Of a stretch of DNA of 37,162 nucleotides, positions 1 through 8,828 are shown piece after piece. The stretch's first letter is position 1. Every line of letters begins with the position of its first letter. Below the pieces are notes generated by a model. That model did no database searches. It had not been told where the DNA came from and saw only the letters and a program-made list of their open reading frames with translations. The stretch is from an uncultured Rhodospirillales bacterium (lineage in GTDB: Bacteria; Pseudomonadota; Alphaproteobacteria; Azospirillales; Azospirillaceae). Where the stretch lies: contig CAIXKV010000203.1 in NCBI GenBank assembly GCA_903920145.1, positions 1 through 37,162 of the forward strand. Direction: 5' to 3'. Both the position numbers and the translations under genes were made by a program.

Positions 1-10
1 ACGACCTCTC

Positions 11-177
11 ATACCCTCGAGCCTTGATGTTGACTCATCAAGGCTGCCCTCAGACGCCGGGCGGGCGCATCCGCGCCCCCTAGAGTCCACACACTGGGGC
101 TTCGCGTCCACGAGGACGCAGGGCCGCCGTCGCGGCCCGATACCGGCAGTGTGTCATCGTTATAGCTCGCCGGTATC
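11..177 (+). repeat. Four-hairpin intergenic repeat, copy A
   Basis: Full copy of the window's repeated element. Hairpin 1 is GCCTTGATG/CATCAAGGC (21-29, 36-44; 6-nt loop). Hairpin 2 is GGGCGC-ATCC-GCGCCC (63-78). Hairpin 3 is GCGTCC-ACGA-GGACGC (104-119). Hairpin 4 is GGGCCGC-CGTC-GCGGCCC (121-138). A wider inverted repeat follows, GATACCGGC (139-147) with GCCGGTATC (169-177). The leader ATACC(A/C)TCG before hairpin 1 is shared with the other full copies. Hairpins 2 to 4 all have four-base loops. I see no transposase or other ORF within it. Confidence 0.9.
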
Positions 178-212
178 ATACCATCGAACTTTGGTGTCGA
201 TCCATCAAGGCC
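178..212 (+). repeat. Degenerate hairpin-1 unit following copy A
   Basis: Directly after copy A the sequence again reads ATACCATCG, then a decayed version of hairpin 1 ending in CCATCAAGGCC. This suggests a second, eroded unit in head-to-tail orientation. The left arm (CTTTGGTG) no longer pairs fully with the right arm. Confidence 0.5.
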
Positions 213-414
213 CCGGCATGGGAGCCTTGAAATGGGCTGTTTCCCAGAGTCGTTCGTATCAAATAAAAGAACGTCCTATTAAAATATCGCTAGCAGATAT
301 GTGTTATGGCCTCGATTGTGAACAAGCGTAGATCGTGATACTACGTCGGCACAGAGGGGCGTGATAATTGGTTGATCCCGTTCCTGTCCGTGTTGTTCTC
401 GTTCTTTGCAGGCA
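213..414. other. Non-coding leader before the hybrid kinase
   Basis: About 200 bases with no convincing gene; short ORFs here lack a ribosome site or protein-like composition. The AT-rich stretch at 255-300 contrasts with the GC-rich repeat before it. A possible weak promoter is TTGTGA (316-321), a 17-base spacer and TACTAC (339-344), which would give a leader of roughly 65 bases. The promoter is only a match by eye. Confidence 0.35.
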
Positions 415-2139
415 ATGACTTTATACGACGCTACCGTTACGCCGGAGTGGTTGCGGAAACGCAATCAAGAGTTGGAAGCCGCGCTTGAAGAGGCGCGGCA
501 CGCTCGCGTTTTAGCGGAAATGGCCGAAGAACGGGCGCGAGAGCGAGAGGGACGGCTCCAGGATATCGTCGAGTTGGCCACCGATGGGTTTTGGGAGTTC
601 GACGAGGATTTCTGCTTTCGTTACGATTCTCGACCCATGTCCAGCCCAGACGTGTTCGCGGTCTTTGGGGCAGCGCCCGGTGCGTTGGTAACCGAAGACC
701 CGGCAGGAAAGGCCAATTACGACAAACTCCATCATGCGGTCTCCCATCGTTGGTCGTTTCGAGACTTGGAATTTCGCGTCAAGGGCGTGGTTGGAGACGT
801 GCGGGTCATTTTAATCAGCGGCGTCCCAGTGTTCGACCAGGCAGGTGTGTGGCGCGGTTATCGTGGCGCGCTGTCGGATATCACCGATCGAAAAGCAGCA
901 GAAAATAGTTTGCGCGAGGCTAAAGAGCAAGCTGAATCCGCCTCACGAGCTAAATCGGCTTTCCTGGCCATGATCAGCCATGAAATTCGAACGCCATTGA
1001 CTGGCGTTATCGGCATGCTTGATCTCTTATTGACCACCCCTCTGGACGATGATCAGCAAGAGTATACACAAATTGCTCACGAATCAGGGCTCGGACTGCT
1101 GAATATTCTGAATGACATTTTGGACGTGACCCGCATGGAGGCGGGCCGGTTGCGCATCGAACCCGTGGTGTGCGAGCCGGTGCGAATCCTGAATGATGTG
1201 GTGCGCGCTATGCGACCGGAGGTCAGTAAAAAAAATATTACACTCAAGGTTGCGGTTGAATCGTCGGTTCCGGCCTATGTTTCGATGGATGGCGGGCGAA
1301 TTCGTCAAATGTTATTCAATTTGATTGCCAATGCGGTTAAATTTACCGATATTGGCGATGTTTTGGTTACGGTTTCTTTCTCCCAGACGGGCGCGGGGCT
1401 TGGTGAAATGCTGCGGGTGGTTGTGGCCGATTCCGGGATCGGCATTCAGCCTGAAGCCATTCCCTATTTATTCTCTCGCTTTATGCAGGTTGATGATCGC
1501 CTTTCGCGTAAATATGGCGGCGTTGGTCTTGGTTTGGCCATCTGCAAAGAGCTGTGTGACTTGATGGGGGGCGAAATTGGGGTGAAAAGTACGCCGGGCG
1601 TGGGGAGCGACTTTTGGTTCGTCGTGCCGTGCCGAGCGGTTGGCCAAGTGGCGGTGCGGGATGAAAAGCCAGCGGCGCCGGAGACGTTGCCATTTTTGGG
1701 GGCGTCGACTCGCGAATATCGCCTCTTGGTGATGAATGCCGATGGCCGTGATCCGGCAACGCACGGAACGCTTTCGACTCTGGCGCAGGAGGCCGGCTTT
1801 GCGGTCGAGCCCACCACAGACAGGGAAGATGCGTTGGCAAGGGTGAGGGCCCGGCGCTTTGATGCTGTGCTGGTTGATATGCGTCAGGGAGAGCAAAGCG
1901 GATTTGATACCGTAGCCGCTGTCCGTCGGTTGCCGCCTCCGTCCTCGCAGATGCCGATCATCGCCATTATCGCCGCCGATATCGCGGGCAGTCGTGAAGG
2001 GGCGTTGGCCGCAGGGATGGATGATTGCATCCTGCATCCGTTTACGGCTTTAACCTTGCGAGATCGGGTGGCGCATGTCTTGACCCGAACCGTGTCGTCC
2101 CGCTTGGGTATGGATGAGACTCAGTACGAGTATTTCTGA
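415..2139 (+). CDS. Hybrid sensor histidine kinase (PAS-HisKA-HATPase-REC)
   Basis: Cytoplasmic two-component sensor of about 574 residues with no membrane segment. In order: a charged N-terminal coiled coil (to ~residue 50), a PAS-like domain (~50-160), a second short helix, the dimerisation/phosphoacceptor helix with SHEIRTPL (His near residue 189), an ATPase domain with N box (NLIANAV, ~302-308), G1 box DSGIGI (~339) and G2 box GVGLGLAIC (~369), and a C-terminal receiver domain (~430-560). The receiver keeps an aspartate in VLVDMR (~488), but the usual lysine of the xKP(I/F) motif is histidine (ILHPF, ~541). I chose ATG 415; TTG 406 in the same frame is the alternative, and neither has a clear ribosome site. 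No partner regulator is adjacent. The ligand is unknown. Confidence 0.93.
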   Translation: MTLYDATVTPEWLRKRNQELEAALEEARHARVLAEMAEERAREREGRLQDIVELATDGFWEFDEDFCFRYDSRPMSSPDVFAVFGAAPGALVTEDPAGKANYDKLHHAVSHRWSFRDLEFRVKGVVGDVRVILISGVPVFDQAGVWRGYRGALSDITDRKAAENSLREAKEQAESASRAKSAFLAMISHEIRTPLTGVIGMLDLLLTTPLDDDQQEYTQIAHESGLGLLNILNDILDVTRMEAGRLRIEPVVCEPVRILNDVVRAMRPEVSKKNITLKVAVESSVPAYVSMDGGRIRQMLFNLIANAVKFTDIGDVLVTVSFSQTGAGLGEMLRVVVADSGIGIQPEAIPYLFSRFMQVDDRLSRKYGGVGLGLAICKELCDLMGGEIGVKSTPGVGSDFWFVVPCRAVGQVAVRDEKPAAPETLPFLGASTREYRLLVMNADGRDPATHGTLSTLAQEAGFAVEPTTDREDALARVRARRFDAVLVDMRQGEQSGFDTVAAVRRLPPPSSQMPIIAIIAADIAGSREGALAAGMDDCILHPFTALTLRDRVAHVLTRTVSSRLGMDETQYEYF

Positions 2140-2150
2140 TGGTAATTTTC

Positions 2151-2168
2151 GGACCGCGACTGCGGCCC
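2151..2168 (+). repeat. Fragment of the repeat (hairpin 4 only)
   Basis: GGACCGC-GACT-GCGGCCC matches hairpin 4 of the full copies in layout (7-bp stem, 4-base loop), with one A/C mismatch. The following bases up to about 2232 loosely resemble the tail of copy A (TGTGTCGTTAT, then GCCGGTAT). It sits just after the hybrid kinase stop and could act as a weak transcript-end structure. Confidence 0.5.
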
Positions 2169-2266
2169 GAGGCGTGTACTGTGTCGTTATCATGATTCGC
2201 TCGTATTATTGTCATGGCCCGCCGGTATTATCTTGAAACTCTGAGCGTTCGTGGGGCCGCTTCATC

Positions 2267-2935
2267 ATGCTGTCTGTCTATTCTCTCAGCCACCCCGGTC
2301 TTCAGTTGGTATCTTTTAGGTTGGCCGCCGGGGAAAGCCTCGTGGTCCGTGGGGCTTCGGGTTCGGGAAAAACTCTGTTACTCCGCGCCATCGCTGACCT
2401 TGACCCGAATCAGGGTTCAATTTTCCTCGAGTTCCAGGCTCGCGAATCGATGCCCGCACCCCAATGGCGCCGATTGGTCTGCTATCTGCCAGCAGAATCC
2501 GGGTGGTGGGCTGAAAGGGTGCGCGATCATTTTGTCGACTGGTCGCTGGCTTTGCCTTTGGTTGTAGAGCTTAATTTGCCGGAGGCTTGCGGCGAGTGGC
2601 CGATTCAGCGCCTATCCACGGGCGAGCGTCAGCGGTTGGCGCTGATTCGGGCGATGGTTCAAAAACCTAAAATCCTGTTGTTGGACGAGCCGACCTCGGG
2701 GTTGGATGCCGAGAGCACCAGCCGGGTCGAGGCTTTGGTTGAGCGTCACCGGAAAGCGGGGGGTGGTGTGGTGTGGGTCACTCACGATGCCGCCCAACTG
2801 AAACGAGTCGCTTCCCGTATTCTCGTGCTTGACGGCGGTAAGGCAACAATTTCAGACAACCATAACGTTTCAGGCAACCGTAGCAATGATAATCGTGGTG
2901 CAGAGGTGGAGTCGCCATGTCCTACATTCATTTAA
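2267..2935 (+). CDS. fetA: ABC transporter ATP-binding protein, FetA-like
   Basis: ATPase subunit of a small ABC exporter, 222 residues. Visible motifs are Walker A GASGSGKT (~residues 29-36), signature LSTGERQRLALIRA (~118-131), Walker B ILLLDEP with the catalytic Glu, and the switch His in VTHD. Walker A is followed by a single compact ATPase domain; the last ~25 residues are polar and probably disordered. It overlaps the start of the permease gene by 19 bases, so the two are translationally coupled. FetA (YbbL) and FetB (YbbM) of Escherichia coli export iron and give peroxide tolerance. Assignment rests on pairing with the FetB-like permease; ATPase sequence alone would only support 'ABC ATPase'. 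Confidence 0.85.
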   Translation: MLSVYSLSHPGLQLVSFRLAAGESLVVRGASGSGKTLLLRAIADLDPNQGSIFLEFQARESMPAPQWRRLVCYLPAESGWWAERVRDHFVDWSLALPLVVELNLPEACGEWPIQRLSTGERQRLALIRAMVQKPKILLLDEPTSGLDAESTSRVEALVERHRKAGGGVVWVTHDAAQLKRVASRILVLDGGKATISDNHNVSGNRSNDNRGAEVESPCPTFI

Positions 2936-3720
2936 ATAATAGCGATCTGCTATTAGGTGCGCTGTTGGTGCTGTTGAATGGTGGATTATCACTGGCGCTT
3001 GATCTTCGATTAGAGCGCCGTTTATTTATTTCTGCTATGCGGATGGTGGTTCAACTGACCTTGGTTGGGCTTGTCCTTACAACTTTATTTGCTTTGGTTT
3101 CGCCATTTTGGACCGCTATTACAGCTTTAATTATGATTCTATTTGCTGGATATGAGATTCGAGCCCGACAAGATCGTCGTTTTATCGGATTTTGGGCCTA
3201 TAGCCTTGGCACTGGGGCTATGCTGATCGCTTCGATGCTGGTTATGCTGTTCGCTTTGACAACTCAATTGGCGCCGACTCCGTGGTATGATCCGCGCTAT
3301 GCCATTCCTTTATTGGGCATGGTGTTGGGCAATGCCATGACGGGGATCAGTTTAGGGTTGCAAACGCTAACCACTAACGCTGTTCGGGAGCGAGTCTCGA
3401 TCGAAGCTCGTTTGACCCTCGGCGCAACGCGCGTTGAAGCCCTGCTGCCCGTGGTTCGGTTGGCTTTACGCAGTGCCTTTATGCCAATCATTAATACGAT
3501 GGCGGCTACCGGAGTCGTTGCGTTGCCCGGCATGATGACCGGCCAGATTCTATCTGGGGTTGAGCCAGTTGAAGCTGTTAAATATCAAATCCTGGTCCTG
3601 TTTCTGATTTCGGGCGGAACCGGACTTGGGGCGATGATCGCCGTCCTCGCCGGTGCCTCCCGCCTGACCGACCACCGTCACCGGCTGCGGTTGGAGCGAC
3701 TGCAAGCCCCTCAGCGTTGA
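2917..3720 (+). CDS. fetB: ABC transporter permease, FetB-like (UPF0014)
   Basis: Integral membrane subunit of 267 residues, with about seven hydrophobic segments through the length. Family features of the YbbM/FetB group are a short N-terminal helix, the conserved central stretch with GMVLGNAMTG and GATRVEA, and the segment around PGMMTGQILSG. It partners the ATPase encoded just upstream and probably exports iron. The start ATG at 2917 is preceded by GAGGTGGAG, a good ribosome site inside the end of the ATPase gene. The stop codon TGA (3718-3720) lies exactly at the edge of an inverted copy of the repeat element, whose terminal bases complete it. Confidence 0.88.
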   Translation: MSYIHLNNSDLLLGALLVLLNGGLSLALDLRLERRLFISAMRMVVQLTLVGLVLTTLFALVSPFWTAITALIMILFAGYEIRARQDRRFIGFWAYSLGTGAMLIASMLVMLFALTTQLAPTPWYDPRYAIPLLGMVLGNAMTGISLGLQTLTTNAVRERVSIEARLTLGATRVEALLPVVRLALRSAFMPIINTMAATGVVALPGMMTGQILSGVEPVEAVKYQILVLFLISGGTGLGAMIAVLAGASRLTDHRHRLRLERLQAPQR

Positions 3721-3830
3721 CGGCGGCCCCGCGTCCTCGTGGACGCGAAGCCCTTCTAGGGGGCGCGGATGCGCCCGCCCGGCGTCTGAGGGCAGCCTTG
3801 ATGAGTCACCATCAAGGCCCGATGGTATAA
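3718..3830 (-). repeat. Four-hairpin intergenic repeat, copy B (inverted)
   Basis: Reverse-orientation copy between convergent genes. Hairpin 1 occupies 3795-3818 (9-bp arms), hairpin 2 3761-3776 (GGGCGC-GGAT-GCGCCC) and hairpin 3 3731-3746 (GCGTCC-TCGT-GGACGC). Hairpin 4 is cut off: only CGGCGGCCCC remains where the fetB coding region ends. The conserved outer leader (TATACCATCG, minus strand) ends near 3830, five bases from the stop of the neighbouring minus-strand gene. Confidence 0.9.
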
Positions 3831-3834
3831 CAGG

Positions 3835-4230
3835 CTAAAACATCCGGGCTTTACCGGCCAAAGCACCGGCAGGGTCTTCGGTGCCAGCATAAGCGCCCCG
3901 ATGGGCCTTATTGAAGCGGACCGTGATAATCAAGGTCAAGGCGTCATTGACCATATGAAGGTATTTTTCCGAGACCGCTGGCATGGGAATGCCTCGGCTC
4001 ATGCAGTAATTAACCAGGGCTGCCGAAGCTTCACTTTCTGGAATCACCAGGACATTTTCCCGACCAATCCCATTAACCGCCCGAATCGTGACGGTCACAC
4101 CATTTTCGATGTGATAAGAGACCTTTTGGATTGATCCTTCGGGCAGCGGCTCTCGTAATTTTCGCCGTCGCTCGATGATAGCTGCGGCAACCTCCTGTTC
4201 GCTGAAGGCCAAACAGCGAAGTTCTTTCAT
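3835..4230 (-). CDS. Small protein of unknown function
   Basis: Protein of 131 residues that I do not recognise. It is soluble, with no signal peptide or membrane segment. The N-terminal third is charged (EQEVAAAIIERRRKLREPLP), the middle is predicted beta-rich (VSYHIENGVTVTIRAVNG), and a helix follows (SEASAALVNYCMSRGIPMP). Composition and codon use look genuinely coding. I chose ATG 4230; GTG 4239 in frame is possible. It is divergent from the 994-residue gene and ends against repeat copy B. The GIP(M)P segment followed by KYLHMVNDALTL resembles short helical adaptor-like proteins only loosely; no function is claimed. Confidence 0.7.
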   Translation of the reverse strand: MKELRCLAFSEQEVAAAIIERRRKLREPLPEGSIQKVSYHIENGVTVTIRAVNGIGRENVLVIPESEASAALVNYCMSRGIPMPAVSEKYLHMVNDALTLIITVRFNKAHRGAYAGTEDPAGALAGKARMF

Positions 4231-4325
4231 GAAAAACACCGTCGAACGAAGGAATCGCCGGACGACTTTACGCGGTTGACTCGTCTGCGGGCAAGACCCA
4301 AGCTACAACTGACGTTCTCTCGACC

Positions 4326-4354
4326 TTGAATTCGGTCTCGGGCGCGGCTATGAT
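4326..4354 (+). promoter_or_regulatory. Sigma-70-like promoter for the 994-residue gene
   Basis: TTGAAT (4326-4331), a 17-base spacer and TATGAT (4349-4354). Both hexamers are close to consensus and spacing is ideal. Transcription would start near 4361, about 48 bases before ATG 4409. Confidence 0.6.
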
Positions 4355-4408
4355 GCGACACTGTCCGAGTAACGCTCGCACCAGAGTTCTCCTCCCTTCC
4401 CCCTTACG

Positions 4409-7393
4409 ATGGAGCTATCCGTGCGGTCTGCCGATCGAATTGTCGCGGAAGTGATGCGGACTGCCCCTATGCCGGATCGCGCCAGAAAAACCCATAAGTT
4501 GATGGAAAGCCCAATTCTTGGGCACACGTCGCAAATGTGGGAATTTTTTCTTCAGGAATTAAAAGACATTGCCGACGTTGCCGATTTATTTCCAGAAACG
4601 CGGACGGCGGTGGAGTTGGCTTTGGCCATGCGCCAAGATGCCGTCAACATGCTAGGACGCAACGAGACCGTCGACACCAAGATCACCACGCAGCTTCTCA
4701 CGGCCCTGTATTTTCTGAATACCAAGCCCGGCACCGAGATTCCCGAGGATGCTTACGGCGATATCCTGGCTGACATTGCCCGGATCCGCGCCATCATCCA
4801 AGGCGTCCACGGTGCTTCGCCGGGGCTGCGGATGGTCGAAAAAACCGATTATTACGGCTGGCTGGTGATGTTCATGCTGGCTAATGCTGTCAATAGCGCT
4901 TTTTCGGAAATGTCTGATAAGTCATGGCTGGAAAGCAACCTGCTTTTGGATAGCGCCTTGCGGGTCTGTCGGAATGTTTATGGTCATATTTTTGATGATG
5001 TCGTTATCTTTATCAATGGCGGTGAGCTTGGTGGAGCAACTACGGCCTCGTGGCATGCCCATTTATTGGAACGCTTGAATGAGAGTTATATTCGTTCGTT
5101 GCCCGCAAGTGGTGATCAGCATTTAATCACTCAGGATGATTTCGCTCGTTTGCGCCGTAGGCGCTTGGATGGGGAGTTGGTGCAGGATTTTCTGTGCGAT
5201 GTGGCGACCGAGAACTTTCTACACCTTGGCGCCAGTTTACCCAAAAGCGATCTCCCCAAAGGACACGCCCCCTTTATCGCACGGATCCGTCATTTAGCTC
5301 AGGAATTGGCCAGCCCCGACGTGGATTCCGATTTCGGACGGGTGTTAGCCAAGCTCTCCAAACGCGATATCCGTAATCCACTTGGGGGAACGCCTGGGGT
5401 TATCAGTGTTCTTGATTTCCTTAAGTCGAATGAGAGTGATTATCTCTATCCACCCCCGTCACCTCAGCCCGGTGCCAAGAAGAAAAGCAATGGCTTATCG
5501 TTGCTAGAGCGCAAAGGTCTGTTCTGCCGGCATGTTACGACCTATCTCAAAAAGTTGGATTTTTGGGAAAAACATAAACGAGAAGTGACGCTGTCTCCGG
5601 CAGCCGAAATATTCTCAGGAGCCTTACTGGCTAAATTGCGGGAGTATGGCTTAGAGCAAAAAATCAAGGCTGCACTTCAGGAAAGCCGGAATATTCCTGA
5701 CAATGTGGAAATCACGGTCGATATTGTTTCGGATATTCGCTCTTTCGGAGGCGATCATATCGCGCCTCAAATTCGGTTCACATCCGCTCCGGAAGTCTGG
5801 TCGCTTTACGGCAAGGATGTGTTTGCTATTGCCGAAGGCGCGCTGAATCAATGGTGGGGGACGGTTTTTGATGTGGCTGCTGAGTATTTGGCACCCTGCC
5901 CGGAGACCAATCATCAAGAACGGATCCGGCAGTTGAATGTTCTATTCGGCCTTTCCGATTATTTTGCCAATCTTAAATGGCGGAACATTCCATTTGAGAT
6001 TGAGCCAGGTGCTCTTAACTATGCCAGTGGGCGACAGGCCCGTTTAGACGATATTGATCGGGCGGTTGAAAATTATCTAAAGTATTTTGTCGCCTGTTTT
6101 GCTCGCTCGGCCAAGCATTCTAAAAAATCGGGGTTACATAAACGGACCCTGTGCCCACGAACCACCACCATCAAGCTTTCTAAAAAAGGAGGACAGGAAA
6201 TCCGTGAGACGATTATCCGTCCAATGCCGGTTTATAAGCCCTTAATGGCGGCTAAAACCTTTGACACATTTCTAGGGCCGCTCAAATTATTAGCTGAGGC
6301 TAACGCTCGTTTCGAAATCGTCGAGCTTGAGGATAAGAAATGGGTTGTTCAGAAAATGGGTGGCGAAGATGTGCTGTTTCAGCGTGATAAACGCAGCCAT
6401 CATTACAGTATCCGTTATCTGCGCCAACAGGGAGAACGCGATTTTATCAGCGGCATTAATCAGATTATGAAAACAGAGATCATGTATGACGCCCATTTGG
6501 GGGCGATTGATGATCTCTATCGGACTTATTATGTTCGGGAACATTGTAATAACAATGCTATTGATTTTCGTGCGGTGATGAAACCTTCCTTCGAGGAGGA
6601 AGCCGATCCGGCGGCGACTCGGGCTTTCGGTTACGCCGATGCCGAAATGGAAAAAGTGCGGCGTCGACACCAGGATCGGGAACATGGCTTCTTGCATTAT
6701 CGGCGCGTTGAGCAGGTTCTTCGACCTTTGCGAGCAGATAAAGACTTTAACGTCTTATTAGATTCTGCCGGTTTGCCACAAAACAAGATTCTTCGTGACC
6801 ACATTACCCAAATTATTGCCATTCGGGAATTGGAACGGGCGGACCTGTTAAAGCGCCATGATCTTGATCCTGACGAGGCAATGATTCAGGCCCGATCCGC
6901 ATTGCTTCAGGACAATATTGATACAATCGCGTTTTTCAAGATCGCGGATAATATGGTCAGTTATGCTTTTGCTGATGTCAGTGCAGCTCGGGAGCGCAGT
7001 AAGCATAGTCCAAAAAGAAGTGCTGCATTGTTGCGAGATACCCGCAATAGCATCTTTCTGCTGGCTGATACTGTCGCCCGTTTGCTGTATCGCTGTGTTG
7101 TTTCCCATGAACAGCGAGACGAATTCCATAAGGCCATGCGCGAAGGGAGTCTCAGTGACGATTTCCTGGCTAACATGCTCGATTATGTGGCCAAAGGTTT
7201 GACCTATAACGGCTACAAGACCAAGGATTTTTGGGAGTTAGAAGGGGCCCCGGAAACCGAAGGCTATATTGAATTGATTTATGAAAAACAGATGCCTCGC
7301 GCCATCTTGAACAGCATTGTCAGTTTGGCGCCACGCCACAGTGAACCGATTGAGGCGGTGTCGTGCCAGCTCGGTCGGTCTTTGATCCGATAA
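4409..7393 (+). CDS. Large uncharacterised protein (994 residues)
   Basis: I do not recognise this protein. It is cytoplasmic by composition: no signal peptide, no membrane segments, many charged residues. The first ~345 residues are mostly helical. A proline-rich, lysine-containing linker (PPPSPQPGAKKK, near residues 347-360) separates them from a middle region of mixed strand/helix with a basic patch (AKHSKKSGLHKR, ~570). The last ~250 residues are again helical, with HGFLHYRRVEQVLRPLR and a run of charged helices. No nucleotide-binding, protease or nuclease signature is evident. ATG 4409 fits the promoter at 4326-4354, but no clear ribosome site precedes it; ATG 4454 is an alternative. Hairpins follow the stop. 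Confidence 0.85.
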   Translation: MELSVRSADRIVAEVMRTAPMPDRARKTHKLMESPILGHTSQMWEFFLQELKDIADVADLFPETRTAVELALAMRQDAVNMLGRNETVDTKITTQLLTALYFLNTKPGTEIPEDAYGDILADIARIRAIIQGVHGASPGLRMVEKTDYYGWLVMFMLANAVNSAFSEMSDKSWLESNLLLDSALRVCRNVYGHIFDDVVIFINGGELGGATTASWHAHLLERLNESYIRSLPASGDQHLITQDDFARLRRRRLDGELVQDFLCDVATENFLHLGASLPKSDLPKGHAPFIARIRHLAQELASPDVDSDFGRVLAKLSKRDIRNPLGGTPGVISVLDFLKSNESDYLYPPPSPQPGAKKKSNGLSLLERKGLFCRHVTTYLKKLDFWEKHKREVTLSPAAEIFSGALLAKLREYGLEQKIKAALQESRNIPDNVEITVDIVSDIRSFGGDHIAPQIRFTSAPEVWSLYGKDVFAIAEGALNQWWGTVFDVAAEYLAPCPETNHQERIRQLNVLFGLSDYFANLKWRNIPFEIEPGALNYASGRQARLDDIDRAVENYLKYFVACFARSAKHSKKSGLHKRTLCPRTTTIKLSKKGGQEIRETIIRPMPVYKPLMAAKTFDTFLGPLKLLAEANARFEIVELEDKKWVVQKMGGEDVLFQRDKRSHHYSIRYLRQQGERDFISGINQIMKTEIMYDAHLGAIDDLYRTYYVREHCNNNAIDFRAVMKPSFEEEADPAATRAFGYADAEMEKVRRRHQDREHGFLHYRRVEQVLRPLRADKDFNVLLDSAGLPQNKILRDHITQIIAIRELERADLLKRHDLDPDEAMIQARSALLQDNIDTIAFFKIADNMVSYAFADVSAARERSKHSPKRSAALLRDTRNSIFLLADTVARLLYRCVVSHEQRDEFHKAMREGSLSDDFLANMLDYVAKGLTYNGYKTKDFWELEGAPETEGYIELIYEKQMPRAILNSIVSLAPRHSEPIEAVSCQLGRSLIR

Positions 7394-7398
7394 GACTT

Positions 7399-7461
7399 TT
7401 TGCGGGTGTCGGGAGAGTCCCGAAGACGCAAAGGGAACGAGGCTTCTCGCCCCGCCCTTTG
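7399..7461. terminator. Nested hairpins between convergent genes
   Basis: Just after the stop of the 994-residue gene. TTTGCG (7399-7404) pairs with CGCAAA (7427-7432) around an inner TCGGGA-GAG-TCCCGA hairpin (7409-7423). An overlapping alternative pairs CAAAGGG (7429-7435) with CCCTTTG (7455-7461), enclosing CGAG-GCTT-CTCG. No long T run follows. It lies between convergent genes, so it probably ends transcription in both directions. Confidence 0.55.
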
Positions 7462-7478
7462 GTGTCATCGGGGGGCGT

Positions 7479-7913
7479 CTACGCCGTTGGCTGCCAACCC
7501 GGCGGCGCTAGTTCGAAGCCCGCGAATTCAAAGGCGGGCGCGACCGTGCAGCCTACCAAAGTCCAGGATCCCAGGGACTCTGCGGCTTGCCAAACCCCAG
7601 GCGGGACCACGCCTTGTGGTCTCTGCCCTGCCGTCAGGTCATTCCCCAGGGTCAGGTGACGGATCGGCTGGCCGGGTTCGGACAGGGATAACGTCAGCGG
7701 CCCCCCTGCATACCAATGCCAGATTTCCACGGCATCGACTCGGTGCCAATGGGATCGTTCCCCTTCCGGCAAGAGAAAGTAGATGGCGGTGCAGGCCCCT
7801 CGCCCGCCGTCCACTCCGGCGTGGCGGTAGGTTTCGACATAATAGCCGCCCTCGGGATGGGGGTGCATCCCGAGTCGGGCGATGATGTCGGCGGCGCTAG
7901 GCGTGGTGCTCAT
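7479..7913 (-). CDS. Cupin-fold protein, DUF985 family
   Basis: Single-domain protein of 144 residues matching the DUF985/cupin_5 family (yeast YML079w-like). It starts with the typical helix (ADIIARLGMHPHPEGGYYVETYR) broken by HPEGG, followed by TAIYFLLPEG, SHWHRVDAVEIWHWYAGGPL with the metal-site-like His residues, and VPPGVWQAA near residue 105. Family members form beta barrels; the substrate is unknown, though sugar-nucleotide epimerase-like roles have been suggested from structure. Its ATG overlaps the TGA of the upstream GST-like gene (ATGA at 7910-7913), so the pair is cotranscribed and coupled. Confidence 0.88.
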   Translation of the reverse strand: MSTTPSAADIIARLGMHPHPEGGYYVETYRHAGVDGGRGACTAIYFLLPEGERSHWHRVDAVEIWHWYAGGPLTLSLSEPGQPIRHLTLGNDLTAGQRPQGVVPPGVWQAAESLGSWTLVGCTVAPAFEFAGFELAPPGWQPTA

Positions 7914-8515
7914 GACGCTGGCGGGCGGGTGGTTTGAAAGCTGGGGCGATCACTGACGCCAGCCAACCACGAGGCCAAATGCGGACGCCCTGCGCGCCAG
8001 TCAAGATCGGCAAAACGCAGATCCAGATATCCCAATGCCGCCGCTACAGCCAAAGTGCCAATTGTTACGGATCCGGAAAGATTGGCAACATCCTGTTCAA
8101 AATTGTTAAGGGTCCGAAATATTGCTCGTTTCTGACGCTCGATGGTTGTTGAGGTGCGTGTTTCTTCAGGCTTCATCAATTCTAGGCGCAGAATAACGGC
8201 AGCATCGCATAAGCCATCTCCTAACGCCTGAAAGCGTAAGGCTTGCCAGCGAGCGTTGCCAACAGGAGGAAACAGCGAACCATCGACCAAACTGTTTAGA
8301 TATTCGCAAATAACGGGACTGTCGAACAGCGAGGTTTCATCTTCAAGCCGCAATGTTGGAACCTTGCAAAGCGGATTATCATCGGGCAAGCCCTCGGTGA
8401 CGCTCCAGGCATCGGTCAAAACCAACTCAATCCGATCCGTTATCCCCAATTCCAGGGCGGTCATGCGGACCTTGCGGACATAGGGGGAGGCAAGGCTGTA
8501 ATATAGTTTCATCAT
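7910..8515 (-). CDS. Glutathione S-transferase family protein
   Basis: About 201 residues. An N-terminal thioredoxin-like domain (MKLYYSLASPYVRKVRM; cis-proline motif KVPTL; DSPVICEYL in the glutathione-binding turn) is followed by an all-helical C-terminal domain (~residues 85-195). The SPYVRKVR start is typical of the YibF-like GST group, which uses Ser or Cys near the first turn. ATG 8515 is preceded by AAAGGA at good spacing; a longer frame to 8566 adds a tail unlike the family. It heads a two-gene operon with the cupin. The substrate is not predictable. Confidence 0.9.
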   Translation of the reverse strand: MMKLYYSLASPYVRKVRMTALELGITDRIELVLTDAWSVTEGLPDDNPLCKVPTLRLEDETSLFDSPVICEYLNSLVDGSLFPPVGNARWQALRFQALGDGLCDAAVILRLELMKPEETRTSTTIERQKRAIFRTLNNFEQDVANLSGSVTIGTLAVAAALGYLDLRFADLDWRAGRPHLASWLAGVSDRPSFQTTRPPAS

Positions 8516-8828
8516 CGCGGGGTTCCTTTGGGATGGTTGTGGATAGGACCGTTCTTTTGGCTTCAAGATCTTATGGCGAAACCATCATGGGTTCAACAGG
8601 CCGAGCGACCCTTTGCGGGTATGATTGAGTCTGGAGCCTAGTTATCAGCCCTCTAGGCGACATGCAAATCAAGAAACTCTTGGGGCTATTTTTGATCTTG
8701 TTGACTAAGTCCAATTGTCTCGAGACCGGACACTATTGAGGTCGGGGGCGGTGCGGCGGGCTGGACTTTTGGCAGCGAATTTTCTTCCATCCGCCCTCGG
8801 GTTTCGCCTCGCCGATCCTTATATCGGT
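8516..8828. other. Intergenic region between gst-like gene and gloB
   Basis: About 310 bases without a convincing gene. Both neighbours read leftward. It holds a 25-codon frame at 8662-8739 (plus strand) with a hydrophobic core, discussed as a weak lipoprotein-like candidate. I see no clear terminator for other genes and no repeat copy. Confidence 0.4.
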